41,588 nucleotides of DNA from an uncultured Caulobacterales bacterium (lineage in GTDB: Bacteria; Pseudomonadota; Alphaproteobacteria; Caulobacterales; Caulobacteraceae), in contig CAIQUG010000058.1 of the NCBI GenBank assembly GCA_903874895.1, forward strand, positions 1-41,588. Direction: 5' to 3'. Shown here piece by piece: positions 34,434-41,588 of the stretch. The notes under the pieces were generated by a model, which saw only the letters and a list, made by a program, of their open reading frames with translations, was not told the origin of the DNA and ran no database searches. The translations under genes and the position numbers were made by a program. Position 1 is the first letter of the stretch; each line of letters starts with the position of its first letter.

Positions 34434-35201
34434 CTAACGGCCCCGCCACTTTCTCAAAATTTCCGTCTCGGCCATCCGGGTGACGGCGTGCAGTCCCACC
34501 GCGAGGATCGCCAGAGCGAACAGCGCCGCAAAGGTCTCTGCCATCCGCAGCTGGTGGGTGGTTTCCACGATGGTCCAGGCCAGGCCCTGGGACCGACCGG
34601 ACCCGGCGGAGATCTCCGCGACCACGGCACCGATGACCGACAGTCCCACCGCCACCTTGACCCCCTCCAGCACGAAGGGCGTGGCAGCCGGCATCCGCAG
34701 CCGCCAGAGCCGCTGACCCGCCGACGCCCCATAGAGATCGAACAGCCGCTCCAGATCCGGATCCGCCGACTTCAGGCCGGTCAGGGCTCCGGAAAAGAGC
34801 GGGAAGAAGGCCACCACCGCCGCCAGGGCCGTGGTGGCGTATTCCGGGTGATCCAGTCCCGCCCAGCTGACCACCAGGGGGGCGATGGCCACCACGGGCG
34901 TCACCTGCAGGGTCACGGCGAGGGGCTGGACCGCCCGCTCGATCAGCGGCGACACGGCGGCCGCCAGCGCCAGGGGACCCGCAACCAGCGCGGCGAGCAC
35001 CAGGGCCAGCAAGGCCGACGACAGGGTCACCCACGCCGCCGCGAACAGGGCACCGGCGTGATCGGCCAGGGCCGCGGCAATCGCCGACGGAGCCGGCAGC
35101 AGGTACACCGGCAGCTGCAGTCCGCGACAGGCCAGCTCCCATCCCGCCAGCAGGACAAGGCTCAGGGCCAGCGGGGCCGCCAGGGACGTAACCCGGCTCA
35201 A
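34434..35201 (-). CDS. NitT/TauT-type ABC transporter permease
   Basis: A 255-residue permease of the binding-protein-dependent (SsuC/TauC/NitT) type with about six membrane helices. The EAA-like loop DLYGASAGQRLWRLRMPAATPFVLEG, which docks the ATPase, is at about residues 155-180. TTG at 35199-35201 overlaps the TGA of the ATPase gene (TTGA), which gives coupled translation and a normal N-terminus ([20 protein letters not shown]). No standard ATG is available nearby in frame. It works with the ATPase at 35198-35968 and probably the binding lipoprotein at 26999-27985. The substrate is unknown. Confidence 0.88.
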   Translation of the reverse strand: MSRVTSLAAPLALSLVLLAGWELACRGLQLPVYLLPAPSAIAAALADHAGALFAAAWVTLSSALLALVLAALVAGPLALAAAVSPLIERAVQPLAVTLQVTPVVAIAPLVVSWAGLDHPEYATTALAAVVAFFPLFSGALTGLKSADPDLERLFDLYGASAGQRLWRLRMPAATPFVLEGVKVAVGLSVIGAVVAEISAGSGRSQGLAWTIVETTHQLRMAETFAALFALAILAVGLHAVTRMAETEILRKWRGR

Positions 35202-35968
35202 GCGGCGGTCTCCATGGCCATCTGCAAGGCGTGGGAAACCTCCTCCACCGCGTCCCGGAAGGCGGGGGATGTCCGAAACCGGGCCGCCCGGGGAAAACCG
35301 TCCGACAGACGCGTCTCGGCGAGGATCCGGCCGGGTCCGGGACTCATCACGATCACCCGGTCCGCCATGTAGACAGCCTCTTCCACACTGTGGGTGATGA
35401 ACAGCAGGGCGGGCCGCCCGTCCTTCCACAGGGACATGACATCGTCCGCCAGGCGGCGCCGGGTGATCTCGTCCAGGGCGGCGAAGGGTTCATCCATCAG
35501 CAGCAGGCGGGGCGAGGTGGCCAGGGCCCGGGCAATGCTGACCCGCATGGCCATGCCGCCGGACAGCTGGGCGGGCTTCTTGAGCTCCGATCCGGCCAGG
35601 CCGACCCGGGCCAGAGCGGCGCGGGCCTGATCTGCCGCCTGGACCGCGGGGATGCCGGCGAGGCGGAGCGGCAGGGCCACATTGTCGAGGGCAGACGACC
35701 AGGGGGCCAGGGTCGGGGACTGGAACACGACTGCCGTTTCCCCCCGGCCGGCCGCGCGTCGGACGTGGCCCTGGGTCGGTGGCTCCAACCCGGCCAGCAG
35801 GCGCAGGGCCGTGGACTTCCCACACCCCGACGGCCCCACCAGCGCGGTGGACGACCCCGCTTCGAGGGTCAGGCTGAAGGGTCCGAGAACGGTGCGGTCA
35901 TCATACCGGACCACCACGTCCTGCAGGGACGCAACCGTCAGTGGAAGGGCGGTCGAGGGTTCGCTCAT
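35198..35968 (-). CDS. NitT/TauT-type ABC transporter ATP-binding protein
   Basis: A 256-residue ATPase of the SsuB/TauB class. Walker A is GPSGCGKST (about 45-53), the Q-loop is [11 protein letters not shown], the signature is [15 protein letters not shown], and Walker B reads [14 protein letters not shown]. The H-loop is in [20 protein letters not shown], the block typical of this import group. The gene is first in a two-gene unit; its stop overlaps the permease TTG. No binding protein is encoded next to it, unlike most systems of this class. Substrate unknown (nitrate, sulfonate, thiamine precursor are family options). Confidence 0.92.
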   Translation of the reverse strand: MSEPSTALPLTVASLQDVVVRYDDRTVLGPFSLTLEAGSSTALVGPSGCGKSTALRLLAGLEPPTQGHVRRAAGRGETAVVFQSPTLAPWSSALDNVALPLRLAGIPAVQAADQARAALARVGLAGSELKKPAQLSGGMAMRVSIARALATSPRLLLMDEPFAALDEITRRRLADDVMSLWKDGRPALLFITHSVEEAVYMADRVIVMSPGPGRILAETRLSDGFPRAARFRTSPAFRDAVEEVSHALQMAMETAA

Positions 35969-36017
35969 CCGCCTATATTAGGGGGCTTTTGCCGGAGTGA
36001 AAGGTGGTGCCGGGGCG

Positions 36018-36392
36018 TCAGGCGGCCATCCGCCGCCAGACCAGGTTGTCGGCGACGACGGTGGTCAGGCCGTTCTTCGCCTGGCGGCTATGAAGGTCTG
36101 CCATGACGTCGATGGACAACGAGGCCACGCGGGTCAGCACGTGCTCCGGATTGCAGTGGATCGACGGTGCGACGAACAGGGCGGCATTGGCCTCGGGGGC
36201 CTTGGCCACGATCAGGCTGGCCAGCCGCTGGGCCATCACCGGGTCCGTGCGCTGCAGCAGCGGTCGCTCGGCAAAGGCCTCGGCCCCCAGCTTGAGGACG
36301 AAGTCCACACTCAACGCACGGAACCGGACCGGATCCAGCGGCGGCTGGATGGACTCGAGGGTCAGGACCGTATCGTTCAGCAGAAACATCAT
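36018..36392 (-). CDS. Conserved-looking hypothetical protein, 124 residues
   Basis: I do not recognise this protein. It is 124 residues, soluble, with an N-terminal strand region (MMFLLNDTVLTLES) and then helices (FRALSVDFVLKLGAEAFAER, MAQRLASLIVAKAPEANAAL). It has no signal peptide. It lies 72 bases downstream of the DUF1491 gene and 49 bases upstream of the ABC ATPase start, all on the minus strand. It may be co-transcribed with DUF1491. Good codon bias supports a real gene. Confidence 0.75.
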   Translation of the reverse strand: MMFLLNDTVLTLESIQPPLDPVRFRALSVDFVLKLGAEAFAERPLLQRTDPVMAQRLASLIVAKAPEANAALFVAPSIHCNPEHVLTRVASLSIDVMADLHSRQAKNGLTTVVADNLVWRRMAA

Positions 36393-36463
36393 AGAGGCAG
36401 GCTCCGGAGGTCAGGGTCCTAACCCTAACTCAGGGGCCTTTACGGTCGGGTTGAGAAAGGCGG

Positions 36464-36796
36464 TTAACGGTCCGCTACCGGTTCGACCAGGAAATGGCGG
36501 CCGCTGGAATCCTCGATGTCCACCACCCAGAGGTCCGGGTCGATGCGCACCGCACGCTGGACATAGGCCTCGATATCCGACTCCGCCGTGGCAGCGATCG
36601 GGCGAATCCAGATGGAGCGTCCCTCGGAGTCCAGCGCCTCGGCCAGGAGCGTCATCTGCCGCTCCCGGCTGTTCCAGGCCCGGACCAGAACGGCACCCGC
36701 CCGGGCGTCACCCCGGCGGGTCACCGCAGCGAAGGCCCCTTCGAGGCCGGCCCGGCGGATCAGGGCAGACACCCAGATGTCGGTGGGAATATTCAT
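36464..36796 (-). CDS. DUF1491 family protein
   Basis: A 110-residue small soluble protein of the DUF1491 family, seen mainly in alphaproteobacteria. Family features include the N-terminal VSALIRRAGLEGAFAAVTRR, GDARAGAVLVRAW, and the C-terminal ESDIEAYVQRAVRIDPDLWV followed by VDIEDSSGRHFLVE. No biochemical role is known. The ATG at 36796 fits the family start. The intergenic region to the divergent secreted gene contains TTAAC elements (36801-36805) but no perfect CtrA box. Confidence 0.87.
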   Translation of the reverse strand: MNIPTDIWVSALIRRAGLEGAFAAVTRRGDARAGAVLVRAWNSRERQMTLLAEALDSEGRSIWIRPIAATAESDIEAYVQRAVRIDPDLWVVDIEDSSGRHFLVEPVADR

Positions 36797-36886
36797 GGGT
36801 TAACCACGTCGCCTAACCTGGCTGAAAGCCGATCGGAGTTAATGACGGACTCATCACGCCGCAGGCCGGCAGGAAGAGCAGTCGCC

Positions 36887-37765
36887 ATGACCCCGCCGAA
36901 ATCGGCGCTGATCCAGCTATGTTCCGGTCTTGTCGCAGCCATCGCCCTGCTCGTCCAGACCGCGCCCCCCGCAGCGGCCGCCGGCTGGAGCCTGGACAAG
37001 GTCTTTGCGGAGCGGACGGCCATGCGGGTCGCGGACCAGCGCTGCAAGCTGTTCGCCCCCAGCGTGGCGTCGGCGCTGCTGATGGGCGAGGTTCAGGCGC
37101 GCAATGCCGTGCTCCGGTCCGGGCGCGATGCTGCCGACGTCGCCCAGATCGTCGAGATCGCCGTGCAGAGAGGTTCCAGCATTTCCTGCCGCGACCCGGC
37201 GCTGATCACCGAAGCCGGACATATCCGCAGTGCCTTTTCCAGCTATGCGAAAGTCCAGCGCCTCGACTTCCCGGGCGGGACAGCGTCCTGGAAGGCCGAC
37301 CGGACCGTCCTCAGTACCCGGGTCGAGGGCGGACGCTGGGCGCTGACCACGGCCGCCGTCCGCTCCACCTCCAGCCTGCACTTCGGCGTCGTGGTGACCA
37401 GCGGCCGACTGGCCCTGTTTGCCCAGCCCGGTGCCGAGCCCGGGCTGATGCAACCGGCGGCCGCGCGTCTGGTGGTACGTGACCCGCAAAGAGCACCGCG
37501 TCCCTATCTGGCCAGCGCCATCACCCCGCCCCCCCGCGCGGCGAGCAACATCTATTTCGCACAGGCGCGCCGTGCCGCACCGGACGGCGGTCTGGGCTTC
37601 CAGTTTCCCGACCAGGCGGTGGAGGCCCTCGTGCAGCTCGACCCCCGGGAAGCCGTGCTGCTGGAGCTGGTCTATCCCACCAGCCACGGGGACCGGGTGG
37701 TCAGCGGCGTCTATGAAGTCGGGGATTTTGCGCCGGCCTACGGATTCCTGACCCTCGCCCGTTAG
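36887..37765 (+). CDS. Secreted protein of unknown function
   Basis: A 292-residue protein with a clear signal peptide (about residues 1-34, hydrophobic core GLVAAIALLVQTA, ending PAAAA before GW). The mature part starts with a helical domain containing two Cys (RVADQRCKLFAP and SSISCRDPAL), which could form a disulfide. A beta-rich C-terminal part follows (LVVRDPQRAP, NIYFAQARRA). I recognise no family. AGGAAG sits before ATG 36887; ATG 36842 is in frame and would add 15 residues before the signal. It is convergent with the XdhC-like gene, 9 bases apart. Confidence 0.75.
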   Translation: MTPPKSALIQLCSGLVAAIALLVQTAPPAAAAGWSLDKVFAERTAMRVADQRCKLFAPSVASALLMGEVQARNAVLRSGRDAADVAQIVEIAVQRGSSISCRDPALITEAGHIRSAFSSYAKVQRLDFPGGTASWKADRTVLSTRVEGGRWALTTAAVRSTSSLHFGVVVTSGRLALFAQPGAEPGLMQPAAARLVVRDPQRAPRPYLASAITPPPRAASNIYFAQARRAAPDGGLGFQFPDQAVEALVQLDPREAVLLELVYPTSHGDRVVSGVYEVGDFAPAYGFLTLAR

Positions 37766-37774
37766 ACCCCGGTC

Positions 37775-38791
37775 TCAGCCGTCCCGGCCGTGGGATACGG
37801 CGGTGGCCTCCGCCATCACCGCCACGGCGATCTCGTAGGGCGACTTCCCCCCGAGATCGAGCCCGATCGGCCCTCTCAACCGTGCCAGGTCCCGGGGCGC
37901 GATCCCCAGCCTACCCAGACGCGCAATCCGTTCCGGCAAGCGTCGCCGCGCGCCGAGGACGCCCACATAGGGTGCCGCCGACGGCAGGGCCGCCGCCAGT
38001 GCGGCCTCGTCGATCTCGGTGTCGTGGGTCGCCACGGCGACGAAGGTCCACGGATCCAGCCCGATCTCCGCCAGGGCAGCGCCCACCTCACCCCGCCAGT
38101 AGTGCGCAGCCAGTCCCGGCGGCGGGGCCAGGGGACCGCGGGGGCGGACCAGGTGGGTCTCGTATCCCATGGCCAGGGCCAGCTGGGTCACCGCCAGCGC
38201 CGTCGGATCGGCCCCGACGATCACCATCCGCCGCTGCGGCGGCAGGGTGAGGCGCACGCGGAAGGGTGCCTCGTCCAGCCCGATGGTCAGGCGCACGTCA
38301 TTCGCGGCCACCGAAACGCAGGACCGGGTGTCCCCATCGGTGGTCCAGCCGGCAGTCTGGCGAGCGGCGCGAAGGGCCACCAGGGTCCCGGCCGCAGGAT
38401 CGTCCGCCGCAAGGGGCTCGACCAGCATCTCGATCCGGGCACCGCACAGCAGCCGGATATCCGGCCACGGACTGCCCGAACCGTAGACCAGCCGTCGCGA
38501 CACGCCGTCGGCCAGGGCGGCCCGGGCGTGTGCGGCCACGTCGGCCTCGACACACCCCCCGGACAGGAACCCGCTGAGGGTTCGCGACGAGACCAGCATC
38601 TGCGATCCGGGCGGACGAGGCGAGCCGCCATCGGTCCGGATCAGGGTGACCAGGGCACTGGCCTGCCCGGCCGCCCTCTCGGCGGCGAGGCTGTCGCGCA
38701 CATCGTCGGTCAGGCCGAACATCGGCCAATCGGGAAACACGGGGTCGGGATAGACCGGGGGTTCAGGTGAACGGTGGTCGGTATCGGGCAT
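37775..38791 (-). CDS. XdhC/CoxI family protein
   Basis: A 338-residue protein of the XdhC family, which bind molybdenum cofactor and help insert its sulfurated form into xanthine dehydrogenase-type enzymes. The N-terminal XdhC_CoxI domain shows GSPRPPGSQMLV and SGFLSGGCVEADVAAHA, with the Cys that is conserved for cofactor binding. The C-terminal Rossmann domain begins VIVGADPTALAVTQLALAMGY and includes ATHDTEIDE. No molybdenum enzyme is encoded in the window. It starts 9 bases after the tilS stop, so it may be in the same transcript. Confidence 0.87.
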   Translation of the reverse strand: MPDTDHRSPEPPVYPDPVFPDWPMFGLTDDVRDSLAAERAAGQASALVTLIRTDGGSPRPPGSQMLVSSRTLSGFLSGGCVEADVAAHARAALADGVSRRLVYGSGSPWPDIRLLCGARIEMLVEPLAADDPAAGTLVALRAARQTAGWTTDGDTRSCVSVAANDVRLTIGLDEAPFRVRLTLPPQRRMVIVGADPTALAVTQLALAMGYETHLVRPRGPLAPPPGLAAHYWRGEVGAALAEIGLDPWTFVAVATHDTEIDEAALAAALPSAAPYVGVLGARRRLPERIARLGRLGIAPRDLARLRGPIGLDLGGKSPYEIAVAVMAEATAVSHGRDG

Positions 38792-38800
38792 GGAGGTGTC

Positions 38801-40057
38801 TTAGCCGATCTCGGCCTCGCAGGCGACCAGACCGCAGGCGGCGGCGAACCGCCCGGGTGCCAGGGAGGTCACGGCCGGTTGCCCCGACCCGATCGGCGCC
38901 GGCAGCACCGGGGCCGCACTGTCCGGGAAGAGGACAGGAAGGGACGGCCGAGCGATGGCCGGGACTGCCTTCAACAGGTCGCGATCCGGCCGGGACAGGC
39001 GCGCGCCCCGCCCGGCCAGAAACCCGACCGAGGCAGAGGGTTCGATCTCGAAGCGGTTGTCGAACACGCCCGCGTCCCCCGGCCCGGTGCGCCGCCGAAG
39101 ATCCCGGGCATCACGCGCCAGGATGACGCGGCGGGTGTCCGCCGCCAGCCGCACGCCGGCGAGGTGGGTTCGAAGCGGTTCGGTCCCGGCCAGTTGCATG
39201 ACCACCCGGTCGAGCGCCCCGCGGCTGGGCGGCACCAACGCCCCCCCGATACTGACGATGGCGGCTCCGAGGATTCCCTGCAGGACAGGGGCGGGACCCT
39301 CCCGCATCAGGTCGCGGTCGAAGGTGCCGTAGCCGTCCGGTGTGCAGGTCACCTGCCCCGCCAGATGAACCCTCGCCGCATCGGTTGCCGGGTCCGGATC
39401 CGCTGTCCGCTCGATGTCCGGCTGTTGACGAAGGGCCTGCCGGGCGCGGGCGCGGGCAAATCGCATGTCGCCGTTGGCGGGATCCTCCAGCCAGGTGAGC
39501 CCCCTTTGGCTCAGGACCTGCCGGATATCCTGTCGACGCAGGGACAGCATCGGCCGGAACAGGAACAGCCCCCGCCCCTCCGGCCAGACCGGCGAAGGGC
39601 TCCAGGCCCGCGGGTCCGGCAGGGACGGCGTTCCGGCCCGGCGCATCCAGGCCGATTCCGCCAGATCATCCGCCGTCTGCCCGAGCAGGATGACCTGTGC
39701 CCCGACGGATCGCGCCGCCTCCGCCAGCAGCCGATGCCGGGCGAGCCGCGCCGCCGCCGGCAGCCCGGTCGAGGGCTTCGGGCCCTGCCAGACGAGGCCC
39801 CGCCACTCCGCCCCCAGTCCGACGGCAGCGGTCCCGGCAGCGCGGGTCCAGGCGGCACTGTCGGGGTTGAGGCCGTGATCCACGGTCAGGGCCACCACCC
39901 GGCGACCATGCGCCCGGCCGAAGGCGCAGGCGAGGATCAGCAGATAAAGGCTATCACCACCGCCGGAAAACCCGACGGTCAGAGGCCTTGCACTGGACGG
40001 GTCGAGCCGGGACCGGAACGTGGCCATCATCCCGTCAGCGGACAGGGGATCCGTCAC
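38801..40057 (-). CDS. tilS: tRNA(Ile)-lysidine synthetase
   Basis: TilS attaches lysine to C34 of the tRNA-Ile that reads AUA, changing its identity. With the GTG start at 40057 the protein has 418 residues; ATG at 40030 is an alternative. The N-type ATP pyrophosphatase loop SGGGDS is at about 31-36, followed by VDHGLNPDSA and LLGQTADDLAE (the usual HHxDDQAET block has Q-T here). The C-terminal half is less conserved. It follows cpoB after 34 bases and precedes the XdhC-like gene. In many relatives the next gene is ftsH, which is absent at this place. Confidence 0.88.
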   Translation of the reverse strand: MTDPLSADGMMATFRSRLDPSSARPLTVGFSGGGDSLYLLILACAFGRAHGRRVVALTVDHGLNPDSAAWTRAAGTAAVGLGAEWRGLVWQGPKPSTGLPAAARLARHRLLAEAARSVGAQVILLGQTADDLAESAWMRRAGTPSLPDPRAWSPSPVWPEGRGLFLFRPMLSLRRQDIRQVLSQRGLTWLEDPANGDMRFARARARQALRQQPDIERTADPDPATDAARVHLAGQVTCTPDGYGTFDRDLMREGPAPVLQGILGAAIVSIGGALVPPSRGALDRVVMQLAGTEPLRTHLAGVRLAADTRRVILARDARDLRRRTGPGDAGVFDNRFEIEPSASVGFLAGRGARLSRPDRDLLKAVPAIARPSLPVLFPDSAAPVLPAPIGSGQPAVTSLAPGRFAAACGLVACEAEIG

Positions 40058-40091
40058 CGGCCGACCGGCCCGGACACCGGGCTCCGACGGG

Positions 40092-41045
40092 TCAGCCGGC
40101 GCAGCCCAGCTTTTCCTTGGTCTGCGCCGCCCGCGTCCGCGCCGACGGGGTCGCCGTCTTTTCATAGCGCCGGGCGAACTCACCCAGGGCCGCGCAGGCC
40201 TCGGGGTTGCGCTGGGTGGCAGCAAGGGCCCGGGACAGCTTGATCACCGCGTCCGGGGCCCAGGGGGTCTTCGGCCAACCCTTCAGGGCCCGGGCATAGG
40301 CCGAAGTGGCATCGCCGTTCAGGTCCCGGACGGAATAGCTTTCCCCCAGCCAGTAGAAGGCTTCCGGCGTCTTGGGATCCGCGGGATGGGTTCCGACGAA
40401 GGCCTGGAAGGCCTGCGACGCGCCGCCGTAGTCACCGGATGCCAGCAGGGTCCGGGCCGTCTTGAATTCCCCGACCGTATCGACCCCGGCCGCCGGATCC
40501 GCGGACGGCACCGGAGCCGCAGCCGCGGCCGAGGCCTGACGACGGCCCTTGCCGTCGGGAGCGGGGGGCGGCGGGGGCGGGGAGCTGACCGTGGCCAGCT
40601 GGCTCTCCACCCGGGCGAGGCGATCTGTCAGGGCCTGGATCTGGGTGGTGCGGTCGGACCGGTCGGCCTCCATCCCCGAACGCAGTTGCTCCACGTCGTG
40701 GGTCGACTGCTCATTGCCGCCCTGAAGCTTGCGAAGCGTGGCCTCCAGATCATCGACCCGCTGGGTCAGGGCCGTCACTGCCGGGTCGGGGCCCGCGTCC
40801 TTGACCTCCACCGGATGACCCGTGTCGCGGGCCTGGAACACGATGGCGCGCAGTTCCCGGATCTGCTTCTCGAGGCGATCCACCCGGGCCGGGTCCTCCG
40901 CTGCCCGTCCGAGCCCGGGGATCGCCAGGCTGGAACAGGCCATCAGCGTGCCCACGGCCGCAGCCGCAGCGAGGCGACGCCGTGCCGGCCGCCGCGCGAC
41001 CGCCCTCAATCCTTCAGGACGCATGCATTCCATCATCGAGGCCAT
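40092..41045 (-). CDS. cpoB: Tol-Pal system protein CpoB (YbgF)
   Basis: A 317-residue periplasmic protein that links peptidoglycan synthesis with Tol-Pal-driven outer membrane constriction. A signal-like stretch (about 22-48, with LAAAAAVGTLMACSS) is followed by a coiled coil at about 50-155 (VDRLEKQIRELRAIVFQ). After a Pro/Ala-rich linker come TPR repeats (about 190-310, EFKTARTLLASGDYGGASQA), the standard YbgF layout. Its start is either ATG 41045 or a later Met before the Arg-rich part. It is downstream of pal in the normal tol-pal order. Confidence 0.92.
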   Translation of the reverse strand: MASMMECMRPEGLRAVARRPARRRLAAAAAVGTLMACSSLAIPGLGRAAEDPARVDRLEKQIRELRAIVFQARDTGHPVEVKDAGPDPAVTALTQRVDDLEATLRKLQGGNEQSTHDVEQLRSGMEADRSDRTTQIQALTDRLARVESQLATVSSPPPPPPAPDGKGRRQASAAAAAPVPSADPAAGVDTVGEFKTARTLLASGDYGGASQAFQAFVGTHPADPKTPEAFYWLGESYSVRDLNGDATSAYARALKGWPKTPWAPDAVIKLSRALAATQRNPEACAALGEFARRYEKTATPSARTRAAQTKEKLGCAG

Positions 41046-41156
41046 CTTCCAGGGTTCCTGCCCGCAGAGTCACTTTCCGGAGGCAGCCATGAGGACTGCC
41101 CGTCCGGCCGTGGGCGGGCGACGGGCCGTGATCGGACCCGTCGCCCCCTTTCGGTC

Positions 41157-41588
41157 CTACTTCACGCCGCCGGTCAGGGCGGTGTGGCCGTTCCGGTTGT
41201 GCGCCCAGGCGTCTTCGCCCGAGCCCAGGTCCACCGGCTGTTCCTTGCCATAGGAGATGGTCGTGATCCGCGAGGCGGACACGCCCTGACCGACCAGATA
41301 GGCCTTGATCGCCTCGGCCCGACGGGCCCCCAGGGCCAGGTTGTAGTCACGGGTGCCGCGCTCATCGCAGTTGCCCTCGATCCGCACGACCACCGCCGGA
41401 TAACGGTTCAGCCAGGCAGCCTGACTGGCCAGCACGGACTTGCCATCGGCCCGCAGGGCGTAGGCGTCGAAGTCGAAATAGACCCGCTCGCCCACATTGA
41501 CCACGAAGTCCTGCATGGAGCCCGGAACCGGGCCGGCCGGCGGCAGCGGCGCGGGGGCCGGCGGCGGCGGCGCGGGGGGTGCCGGGGC
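41157..41588 (-). CDS. pal: Peptidoglycan-associated lipoprotein Pal (5' end outside window)
   Basis: Only the last 143 codons and the stop are in the window. A Pro/Ala-rich linker (41517-41588) leads into an OmpA-like domain. That domain contains RVYFDFDAYALRADG, VRIEGNCDERGTRDYNLALG, ARRAEAIKAYL and ITTISYGKEQP, the typical Pal peptidoglycan-binding block with its NxxD-R pattern. Pal anchors the outer membrane to peptidoglycan and pairs with TolB. The lipobox and signal are beyond the right edge. It lies 111 bases before cpoB. Confidence 0.94.
   Translation of the reverse strand, partial: APAPPAPPPPAPAPLPPAGPVPGSMQDFVVNVGERVYFDFDAYALRADGKSVLASQAAWLNRYPAVVVRIEGNCDERGTRDYNLALGARRAEAIKAYLVGQGVSASRITTISYGKEQPVDLGSGEDAWAHNRNGHTALTGGVK

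Noticed and set aside
34338-35372. Long plus-strand open frame opposite the ABC permease
   Set aside because: Composition is that of an antisense shadow (HRRQG-type repeats); the minus strand has a clear permease.
36800-36842. TTAAC elements between DUF1491 and the secreted gene as a CtrA box
   Set aside because: No pair of half-sites has the required seven-base spacing.

Overview
The window is about 41.6 kb of dense, GC-rich chromosomal DNA. It looks like an alphaproteobacterium of the Caulobacterales type (Caulobacter, Brevundimonas or Phenylobacterium relatives). The reasons are a ChvI-ChvG two-component system joined to a short HprK, an EIIA and an HPr; a TrcR-type (DUF1013) cell-cycle regulator; DUF2336, DUF1491, DUF465 and COQ9-family genes; a class I lysyl-tRNA synthetase; a pal-cpoB-tilS block; and one perfect CtrA-type box. 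I see no rRNA, tRNA, insertion sequence, prophage, CRISPR array or attachment site. Codon use looks uniform, so this is core chromosome rather than an island.

Layout. 1-2.6 kb: the end of pntB, a possible tiny ORF and a NatA/NatB-like ABC exporter. 2.7-6.2 kb: rpsU, a COQ9-like gene, purE-purK and a stand-alone diguanylate cyclase. 6.2-9.9 kb: two divergent DUF465 genes, trcR, a secreted M28 peptidase and a DUF983 protein. 10-12.8 kb: an unknown gene, a Kdo hydroxylase, a DUF350 membrane protein and a trypsin-like protein that has lost catalytic residues. 12.7-16.3 kb (minus strand): chvI-chvG-hprK-EIIA-HPr. 16.4-20.9 kb: an unknown 571-residue gene behind the CtrA-type box, kup and an Rrf2 regulator. 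21-23.5 kb: a flavodoxin-like protein, an SDR, an NTF2-like secreted protein and a DUF2834 protein. 23.6-27 kb: lysK and a pterin group (QueD/PTPS-like, FolM-like, FolB). 27-36 kb: a NitT/TauT-type binding lipoprotein, an ABC-F ATPase, prfC, a helical-repeat protein, a DUF2336 protein, then the permease and ATPase of a NitT/TauT-type importer. 36-41.6 kb: two small conserved proteins, a secreted unknown, an XdhC-like protein, tilS, cpoB and the 3' part of pal.

Functional links. ChvI/ChvG with HprK, EIIA and HPr form one overlapping gene chain that couples envelope-stress signalling to a regulatory PTS branch. Pal, CpoB, KdoO, the M28 peptidase and ChvG all act at the envelope. QueD/PTPS-like, FolM-like and FolB proteins act on the same dihydropterin pool. 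The binding lipoprotein at 27 kb probably serves the permease/ATPase pair at 34-36 kb, although the genes are about 6.4 kb apart. The points I rate most worth checking are a probable AUC start codon in rpsU, the inactive trypsin-like protein paired with DUF350, the CtrA-type box before the unknown 16.4 kb gene, and a perfect inverted repeat between the Rrf2 and flavodoxin genes. I did not find a clearly new multi-gene defence or mobile system.
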